Positions 52,214 to 63,300 of a stretch of DNA of 64,000 nt are shown here, piece by piece. This DNA comes from Apostichopus japonicus. Taxonomy: Eukaryota; Echinodermata; Holothuroidea; Aspidochirotida; Stichopodidae. The position numbers and the translations under genes were made by a program. How positions within the stretch are numbered: position 1 is the first letter of the stretch; each line of letters opens with the position of its first letter. The stretch lies in NCBI RefSeq assembly GCF_037975245.1, contig NC_092565.1:2925499-2989498 (forward strand), written 5' to 3'. Under the pieces are notes generated by a model. The model did not search any database and was not told where the DNA came from. It worked only from the letters and a program-made list of their open reading frames with translations.

Positions 52214-54288
52214 GACAGAGTAGAAGCTAATTCCAGTGTGTCCTAGTCAAATCCATGGCACTGTGGCAGTAGCCAGTAATACAAAACAAACAATACAATA
52301 GTATCACAGTGTGATAACAGTTTGAAGCTTACAGCCAACAGCAGGGTTGCCAGATTCTCTGAAACTCAACGGGTCATTTTTAGAAGGGCCAAATTGAGTG
52401 AATAAGGCCAAAAACATTTTTGTTCGATTTCTGCCCCTGAATACGGATCGGACCTAAAATTTGGTATTTGGGATTCCTTTTTTGATAGGGTGACTCTAAG
52501 CATGTATAGGCTGCTGTTGTACAGTAAATAGGTTGTCAAGCTTGTGTGGGGAAAAAAAGGCTTAAATATACCGCTATGCCTAATTAAATCTATGTTTAGT
52601 CATAAATGGGAACGAGATATTTCAATTTCCACAACTCTGAAACTTTGTGTCAGATCTCTCTAATAAGTTGATCTACAAATTCTCATTGTCCCAATTTTTT
52701 TGTCTCTCGCTGTCTCTTTTTCTCTCTTTTCTCATTTATCTCTCTGATTTGGCTGGGGGGGGGCTACTGCATGCTCCCATTGCCCCCCCTTGCTACGCAG
52801 TTGGAGAAAGTCACTATACTCTTAGCTAGTAAACCTGTGTGCTCTGTTCTCATGTTCTTTACAGTACATAAATATATCACACTTTGTCTACAAAAGCCTA
52901 TGTATTTCTTTATATTAATTGGATGATTCATTATCTTCAGTACAATCTGTTATTTGCCGAATCAAAGTTAGAATTTGCATAACCTTAAAAAAAAGTCAAA
53001 AATGGTGTAGCGATAAGATTTGACAATTGAGTTCAGTATTTCATCTTTTCATTGTTTTGTCTGAATTAGTTCTCAATGTGTTCTGGGCTATATTCTTTCA
53101 AAAGTATCTCATTGTCTATGATTATACTAACATTATGATTTAAATATATTTGCATATGCCAAACTAAGTTTTATCGACTTAGTCTATCCATACTCCATCG
53201 GTTAAATTACATTAATTGGCTTAAAATCTGTATCAATTGGAAACAATAATTCGGTTAGGTCGTTTCTAACGACTTAATCCGTCTGTGTGTGTGCACACGT
53301 GCAATGTTGAAATTACATAATATATCATGCTACAGCTTCCAAGTAACAATATCCGATTCACTTCGGACGGTGGATATAACGATGGTTTAAAGTTATAAAC
53401 ATACACAAGATTATAACAAGCATGGTAGCAGGTTATCTCGTTGGGTAGCGAGCATGGCGAAAGAGAGGGCAATGGGGACCTCGTAGCAATCACAGAAAGC
53501 ATAATGATAGGATAATATTTAAACCTGCTGGTTACGCTACTGGTGGATAGGAATACGTTAAAGGGTGTGAAGACTCGCGCAACAGAAACGTATAATGCCG
53601 GTAATCTGTCTACGACATATTAGATTCGAATGAGGTGTAACAGAAGTATTAGACACCACCATCGATCCCAGAAAATACACACAGCTTGCTACCGTCGGTA
53701 ATTAGACACTAGTGTACAGTCAGTACATACAGCTGCGGTCAATACCCATAGCACAGTGTACAAACCATACAGGGATGGACATCTCAGGTCCAGCTAAAGA
53801 TAACAAGGTATCACAGTTCATTACTGTCTGCATTTTGTAGCGACAAGATAAAAACTTCACTTGCAAGCAACTGAAAGTTAACTTTTTCAGAGCGCAGCAC
53901 GCAGTTTGGGGCGAGTCTTGAATGTCTTTAACCCACATCAGTCTAATATATACAATCATGTACAACAAGAGAATTCAAAGTTATTTTTAGTCCTTTCATG
54001 GTCAGGTCTGTGTTGCAATAATGAATAAATCATAATACATTTGCATTAAAATAATCTTTATCTTTATTTCTCTGTTGTCAATTTAGCTCTCTCATCAGCT
54101 GCTATCACCAACTTTGGAAACTTGGTAGGTGAATTTGAGCGTGATGGTACCAGCCATCAAATATCGGGTTCCGTCTTTGCTGTTGACCAAGCCACTCTCT
54201 ACATTCAAGGATTCAATTTCGATGGTGAATCTGATTGTAAGTCATTTTGGTTTCATATCGGTCATGCATGTTGCAAAGTCATACATAT

Positions 54289-54321
<33 letters not shown>

Positions 54322-57300
54322 AACTTTATTGTCCATTTCAGAAAACAAAAAAAACGGAAAATGATTTCCCGTCGACAGTAAACATAAAATACTAGTAGTG
54401 AATACAAACAAAACCATACAATAAACAAGCTATTAGTGAACAACTACGAGAATAAAAGTAAATTAAGCAGAACCAGAAAAGTAACAGAAGCAGCACAGAG
54501 AGCTGCAAGTGACCGATCATACACTGTGGCCAAATCGCTTTGCACGCCAGTTAAACAAGTGTATTGCCTCAGGTAAGAAAGAATTACGGAACCTGGACAT
54601 TTTAGTATCCATGGGGCACCTGTAATTGTATCCTGAATCTGTTGAACACGATAAGACTGTAAAAAGGGTGTGTGTGATCTTCTTTTATATTATATGTCAT
54701 AGTAATGAAGACACACAGGTATTTTTTTATTGCAATCCTATACTTTTCTAGTTTGTCTGACTTTCTTCAGCCATGCATCCTAGTATTTCTTACATTTCAT
54801 CAAAATACCAAACTTTTCTAATTTTTTCGTATACTATTTGGTTTTGACCTTGAAATGCTATTTAATGTTTGTGAAAGTGGGGTTATTTTATGAAAGTATA
54901 CATTTGGGAGTTCTGTTGTTGTGGTATCCCTGCCAGGTATGGTCAACTTAGCAACATATTAACATAGTCGAGTTCATTTTCAATAACATCACCCTTTTTA
55001 TTTTAATCCAACATGGCTTCTTTCGCGAGTTCCTGATTGCGGGAAGATCACATATACATACATACATACAATCTTTACACATTCATTGATCCAGTGTGAG
55101 GATGAATAATAATATATTTTGGCATATATCTATTTCAATCCTAGTTTTGTTCCACATACTTTTTCCTTCTATTTTCCACTCTTTTTGTCCAACTTTTGTC
55201 TTCTTCTTTTTCACTTTTGGTCTCATTTGTCTACATTTTCAATCCTACATTTCACCTACATTTTCAATCCTACATTTCACCTACATTTTCAATCCTACAT
55301 TTCACCTACATTTCACCTACATTTCCACACAAACTGTGCTTGACACACAGTCTGGGAAATTAGGCACGTGTAAAATTCATTTCAAGATAACAAGTGCAGA
55401 GTAACAGTATCATCCAAAATTTACCACGTTGACTCGTGAAATTTGTCAGACAAACTCGTTCCTAACTTAACAGCTGGAGAAGAATAATGAACATCATTAA
55501 TTAGCAATTGATTAAAATTTTCCAGTTTGGGTAAATTGATTTGCATATTTTCAATAGGCCTTTTGATCAGTTTAGTGAATGGATGATGGGCGGTTTTCAT
55601 TTTCAGGATAATATATCATTGCCACAGTAAGTCAAACTTCACAAGCCACAAAAGAATTGTTAAAGATATTACTTGACCTTATAAATATGCCATATAAACA
55701 GCACCAACAGTACATGGAATAATTTACTGGATGGGGGAATGGGAAAAGTTCATTTATAGGCTAGGGCAAAATAATTTCCTGTAGGCAGTTGGTGTTCTAT
55801 TTAGTTATGACCCTGCATGCTTCTGAATATGGTTTTTTATGTATGTGGCTAATATACATCAGCCATATCTCAAACTTTCTGTTCTTTGATCACATTGAAC
55901 CTGGCAACGCAGCACTCTTCCTGCTTCCCTTAAAACTAAGTATCCTCATTGAAGATGTAAGTAACAAGCAGGGTTTTTACAGTTGACAAACTCTTAACCA
56001 AAAATAACATCTAGCTATTATTGCAGACTACAAACATCATGCCAGTGTTTATAGTCTTTATATAGTATTAATGCCATTTATGTTCAAAGTTATGTTCTTT
56101 TTCTAAATGATACCCATTACACTGAGAAAAGAACTTTAGAAGATGCTAGATTCTTTAATTGTGAGAGTGAGCGAGAAAAATCTAAACAAAACTGTCAGCA
56201 AACTGCTTATCAGCTATTACAAAAAGCCTATGTAGGTAGAACACTCATATTGCACCTGTAGAAAATACAGGAAACTGTACTAATATATCATATTCTTTAA
56301 TTTCCGTTATGTTACCTAAACTCTTGAATTCACAGGTCTGTGTCATTAGTTGTAAGTGTATGTGTTTTCTTTCATGCAGTGCCTTTTGACAATGACAATG
56401 ACAACAATTTATTTCCAGCAATTGTGAACACTACATGAATGTTTAACAAAGTATAAACAAATATTTTGATATACCATACAATCTAGAGAGACAGGTACAA
56501 AAAAAAGAGAAAAAAACATGCATCATGTTAATTTATATACAATATATAAGCTATACAAATGCATGGAAAAGGAGAGAAAAAAGCACAATACTTATAGAAT
56601 GTTTTCCCCATTTGAATATAATTAAAATATACATTTACTGGAGAGAAATTGGTGAAAGGAAACAAAACTCCAAAACTAAAATTAAATAATATGAGAGACA
56701 AGAAGGCAGATATAATCTTAGAGGAGAACAACAACAAACAAGGGATATTTTCAATGAAGAAAAGAAAGAATATATTCTGTAATTAATAAATTGATGAGAC
56801 ATTCCATCGCTGTTTCCTAATGTGCGTTGTTACTCTTGAACAGTTTTGACAATTTTAAAGACTTCATCTGCGGTCATTTATTTACTTTTGCAAATTTTCT
56901 TTTCTACAGGTGCGGTGTTCTACGCTGGCACGTCAGACGACCCTAGTAGTGGAGGTGATGTCATCCCTGTTGGAGATGGAATGTAAGTAAAACCATGTTT
57001 ATATTTCTCTATTATCAAACAAATAGGTAATAAAGGATGCAAAAGAACCAAGGAATGGAAGCTAACAAAGTAATATTGATGTTAACGTGGTTTTGTGAAT
57101 AATTTGCAAATGAATTTAGATCTCTTAAGAGTATCTCATGGAGAGATCCAACTTGACCTATAAAAGCTAGCTTGCTGACAATTATAAAGTGACCTAGTTT
57201 TGGTTCATTATAGTTATTTTCCTATTTAGGGAGCTGATTTATTTCCATCAAACCAACTGAGTGAACACATCTACATGTTGTTTGATTGATGAACTCACAG

Positions 57301-60300
57301 TTAACTAAACTGAGTGAACTGGAGAACTTTCTTAAAAACAAAATGCCCAAATCAGACTACTTTATTCTAAAAACACTGTTAATCAATACTCAACCTTTTC
57401 TGCAGGTGTATAACTTTGTTTAATGCTCCTAAAATGTTAATCACTGTTTGACCAATTATTTACTACATTCTGGATAATGTTATTGTTATGAAGTATTTTC
57501 TAGTTGTTTTTTGGAAATACATGGATTGTTTACTTGGGGTACACCCCTCAGTCCGACAAGTTTTCAGTCCGAAAATAAAATACACGTTTTCAGTCCGAAA
57601 ATGAAATACACGTTTTCAGTCCGAAAATAAAATACACGTTTTCAGTCCGAAAATGAAATACACGTTTTCAGTCCGAAAATAAAATACACGTTTTCAGTCC
57701 GAAAATGTTTTCAGTTGGGGAATGAAAGCAGTTTTAATGCCATAATATCCCCAATAAACTGTGACAGCCCGAACTGATAGTAAATAAATCGATTGAATCT
57801 TTCGTATTTACTCATAATTGACAAATAAGGAGTTAAGTTTTAGAAAATATATTGGAATTTTCGGTCCCCCTGGGACCTTCGTCAGCAATATTGGCAGTCG
57901 AATGAAAAGTACAAAATGTAACACAATGAAAGTATGACGCTAGGTTTAAAGTGTAAGTTGCATTGATGGAATTAGAACCAAACAAACCATGACTATACAG
58001 GAAGCTGATTAAGGAGCGAAGAACGGATTACATATGTTTGTATAGAACTGATAGTTGTTAAGGGGTCCCAAGTCTTTGTTGAGGCCGGTGATGTGAGACT
58101 TAATACAAAAGATTCAATCGATTTTTTTACTATCAGTTCGGGCTGTCACCGTTTATTGGTGATATTATGGCATTAAAACTGCTTTCATTCCCTAACTGAA
58201 AACGTGTTTCTCATTTTCGGACTGAAAACGTGTATTTCATTTTCGGACTGAAAACGTGTATTTTATTTTCGGACTGAAAACGTGAATTTTATTTTCGGAC
58301 TGAAAACGTGTCGGACTGAAAACTGGTTTTTTCGGACTGAGAACGTGTATTTTATTTTCGGACTGAAAACGTGTCGGACTGAAAACTGGTTTTTTCGGAC
58401 TGAGAACGTGTATTTTATTTTCGGACTGAAAACGTGTCGGACTGACAACGTGTACCCGTTTACTTGCTCAGAATGTTAAAATCTGACCACCTCACATTGA
58501 ATGTTTTCTTGTTAGTTCAATTAGAGCTCTGAGAATTTTAATTAATATAAATCTTTCATCTTTGTCCTTTCTTTAGGTCAGATATCCTTGGGGTTTATCG
58601 AAATGAGGATATTATGCTCAGTCTGTCTTCAGGGAAGATCACTGACTATGCTTCCTTCAGTATTCTGTGTGAAGAATCTAAAGTGAGTCCCTCATATAAC
58701 AGGCCACAAGTATAATCCAGTTGACACCCAGAAGCAGTTAACGTTCCACACCATATTACTTAGTTTACTCCTTAGTTTTCAAATGTCCAAATGTGCTTAA
58801 TTGCACATGATTGTGTCAATTAGAGTGGGCACATGCTCAAATTTAAGGGCACTTTGAAGTAGGGAATAACTCATGATGTCACTGAGTATATATACCAGTT
58901 ACTGCACAGGCTTATAAAGGGTGCGCAGGACTAAATAGCTTGCTGTACCTGTTGGTGATACATGTGCCTTTTTTTGGGTTGCCAAGTAAAATATACATGC
59001 TGAAACTAATCTTATCTGTTTTTTTTTTCCTGTTTTTTTTGGCAGTGGAAAGATGTCGTCATTATATTTCAAGCTATCGTTTGCTATTTCCAGTGGAAAT
59101 GAGTCTTATAATTCAGACAGCATTTGCACACATTTTTAGTTTAAAGACTGTTGACAAGTATGGAAGTGTTCAAACATTAGATCAGAATCAAAACTTGCAT
59201 CACTTAAAATTCAGTCAAAGTTTACTGGTTTGTGGGCATGTTCCCATGTATTTTGTATTTGATAAGCTGTTTGATGCATTATTTGGCATAGAATGACCCT
59301 TTTTTTTATATTTATTCCTGTGTCAAAAAACTGCCTGTACATCTTCGGAATTGTACAGCAATTTCACATTTTGTGTAGCAGTGTGCGATATGTGAAACTG
59401 GATAAATGACTCCCTGCTAGTCTAATCCTGCTCTCTATTGCAGACCTACATATCACATAACAAGCTTCGATCATCAGGAATTTACTTTTGAATTATTATC
59501 ATGTTTGGTTGGTTTTCAGACATTTAACTCTGCTGACCCCAATGATGGGTCATTGTGGGGCATCTATATGCCAAGAATGACAGCATTCAAATGATTCTTG
59601 CTAAGATATCTTGATTGCAAGCAAGGGTGTCACACACAAACACACACATACAACACACGCACATGCACGCACTTGTGTCTTCTACATTCAGACCGAGGAC
59701 CCCAATGTTTTTTCCGTTGGTCAAATCATCCAGACACCCCTGACTAACCTTTAACAATACCCCTTAACAATTGAATTCTTCTGAGGGCTTGGTGATTCTT
59801 TTTTTTTTCAAATGATATCTGAGGACTTGGAATTCCTTTGTCCTCAGGAAAAAAAACATAACAAGTGCACACACACACACACACACACATTTGAGTGGAT
59901 ACAATTCTGATGCCTGCCTTCAGCATCGAATTGAAATTTACCTCTTCATACTGCTATATGAACTGAGACCAGCTCAAACTGTACAGTTAAGATATCAAAA
60001 GTTAAGTTTCCTGCTATAGGTACTTGAATTAAAGGCAATTGTCTTACCTTCTCTTCCTAATTTATTCGTTTCATCTTTAAGGAATCCTTCGCCAAAATAA
60101 CTATACCCGGAAACTTTGAGACACCCGAACCAGCACATCTCGGAGACTTTGGCTTTGAACGAAGAGTCCATAATGTGCATGCAGACGATGTCATCATTCT
60201 AAACCCAAAGCAGATTCAATTTGTCAATTTGGACTACGATGGAAGAGGCCCAAGTATGTACTCTTTTGTATTCAAGTTCTTTCATTGCTATTTATGGACT

Positions 60301-63300
60301 GATGCAGCTTAAACTTTTCATGAATGTTATGAAGGCTTGTATATGTTGCCATGGTTATGAATTAGAAGGCTTGTACATGTTGCCATGGTTATGAATGTTA
60401 TGAGGGGTTGTACATGTTGCCATGGTTATCTCCACAGAGACTGGCAAATACAGACACAGAGCCTTGTAGGTATTTGGTATAAACTTTGTGTATTATGTAA
60501 ATTTCACCCATAATGATCTAATGATCTGAAATAATTGTCAATTGAACTGTTGGCTTGCAATGTTACAACAAACTATATAAATCATAGTGAGTTGAAAAAT
60601 CCAGAACACTAGTGAAAAAATTCCATTCTCCACCGTAATTCGAATCTAAGGCCCTTCCGCTTTATATGCGGACACCCTAACCACTAGGCTATGGATGCTG
60701 ATTGTATGTCCAGAGGTTCGAAACCGGTAAGGAAAGTTGTAATTCCACTGCAGGCGTTTGTCATCTGTATTGAACAATGCTAGTTCTGTTTTGGTGACAT
60801 ATTTGCCTTTCTCTAGAGAACAAACATGATGCTAACCAACTCGAAAATCATTTGTGATTCATAAGCTGGCATATGTATTTGGCAGTGGGGGATGGTGCAT
60901 GTTTGCCTAATTTGTCGATTAGTGTATCCATGTGTATGGCGATGAACCGTACTATCTTGTTATGGTGTCATAATTATTCAGTGACCCACAGTACACTAGT
61001 CATGGTTGCTCAATGACCGGTAACCCTTCATAATTGCTTGGTGACCCACACCAGTACCCTGATCATGACTGCTTGATGACCCACACCGGTACCCTGGTCA
61101 TGATTGCATGATGACCCACACCAGTACCCTGGTCATGCTTGCATGATGACCCACACCGGTACCCTGATCATGACTGCTTTATGACCCACACCGGTACCCT
61201 GGTCATGATTGCATGATGACCCACACCAATACCCTTATCATGACTGCTTGATGACCCACACCAGTACCCTAGCTGGTCATGATTGCATGGTGACCCACAC
61301 CAATACCCTTATCATGACTGCTTGATGACCCACACCAGTACCCTGATCATGACTGCTTGATGACCCACACCAGTACCCTGGTCATGCTTGCATGATGACC
61401 CACACCAGTACCCTGATCATGACTGCTTGATGACCCACACCGGTACCCTGGTCATGATTGCATGATGACCCACACCAATACCCTTATCATGACTGCATGA
61501 TGACCCACACCAATACCCTTATCATGACTGCTTGATGACCCACACCAATACCCTTATCATGACTGCTTGATGCTCCACACCAGTACCCTTATCATGACTG
61601 CTTGATGCTCCACACCAGTACCCTGATCATGGTTGCTGGGTGACCCACACCAGTACCCTGATCATGACTGCTTGATGCTCCACACGGGTATCCGGGTCAT
61701 GATTGCTGGGTGACCCACACCGGTACCCTGATCATGATTGCTGGGTGACCCACACCAGTACCCTGGTCATGATTGCTGGGTGACCCATACCAGTACCTTA
61801 ATCATGACTGCATGATGACCCCACCTGTACCTTAATCATGACTGCTTGATGACCCACACCGGTACCCTGCCTATATTCTGTAGCTATAAGAGACATGTAA
61901 CAATAAACTCAAAAGTTATTTTTTCTTTCTCTTCTGGCTGTTTTAGAAGCCTTTTTCTGGACTGGAGATGGTACCCCAGACAGTGGCGATATCAAAGTTC
62001 CACTTCCTGCAGACAATCCGTAAGTTCAGTTTAAAGGCATTGAAGACTGGCCCCAAACCGCGTGCGGCCATCTGAATAAGTTAACTTTCCGTTGCTTGCA
62101 AGTGACGTTTTGTTTGTGTCGCTACAAAATGCAGACAGTAATGAAACGTGATACCTTGTTATCTATAGCTGGACCTGACATGTCCATTGGTGTATCGTTT
62201 GTACACTGTGCTGTGGGTATTGACCGCAGCTGTATGTACTGACTGTACACTAGTGCCTAATTACGGATGGTAGCAAGCTGTGTGTGTATTTTCTGGGATT
62301 GATGGTGTTGTCTAACACTTCTGTTACACCTCATTCGAAACTAGGTCAGATTACCGGCATGAGATGTTTCTTTTTTCGCGAGTCTTCACACCCTTTAACA
62401 AAACAGCTACTTCAGCTGGTGACATATTCATAATCTAAATAACCAAAAACTGCATTTTGACCACTACGCATGGATGAAATAATAAAACAAGGCATTAATT
62501 AATTAAATATACCTTGCCAAAGGTCACATTGTCAGTCTTGGCTAAATTTGTGCGAAATTGCATTACACAAACTAATTATTGACTGTATGGTTGATGGGAC
62601 TTCAAACTCGATGTGTGTGCACATGCCTAAGCATTGGTTGTAGCATCTGTGTGATTAACTATGCCATGCAGTTAAAGTCATCCAAATAACAAAAGACAGC
62701 ATTTCTGCCATGATATGTATACCAATCGGATAACATTATGGTCAAAACCTTCAAACACAAGTAGACTATCACAGACTTTATGTCAACAGTCCATTAGTTA
62801 ATGTAAAACACCAAAATCCATGTTATCAAAGTTCAAACAGCCAAATTTGTGCGAAAATGCATTTTTTTGAAAAACTATACTCATATTGACCATCAGGTCG
62901 AAAGTCTTCAAATTTGATGGATATATGCCAGGGCATAAGTTGTAGATCCTGCGTGGCTAATGACATCATAGGGTCAAAGGTCAGAGGTCAAATAGCCAAG
63001 AGGCAGCATTTGGCCATTACATGTGTGAGTTGGGCAGCAATTTATGTCCCATTCTTGCACAAACAGTCGTATAGAGTACAATATCTCGTCGTCGGGGACA
63101 TAACAGGTAGGAATGAGACAAAAATAGGTACTTGTTGCCTTTGAACTCACTTGAGGCTGACCATAGATGTTGGAGTGGTGTAATATAATGTATTTGCCAC
63201 GATTGGTTGTGTGTTGCTTACCTTTTGCTAGTATTATCCCATAGGAATAACAATTGGAATTATAAGAATAATAGGAATGATAAATTTGGAGTGAATCAGA

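Noticed and set aside
58263..58479. Repeat protein with [14 protein letters not shown] units
   Set aside because: It is the foldback arm read through; the ~26-bp arm unit varies in length, and no gene context supports it.
60975..61870. CRISPR-like array
   Set aside because: Units are contiguous with no unique spacers; it is a eukaryotic intronic minisatellite. The same applies to 9047-9520 and 45893-46444.
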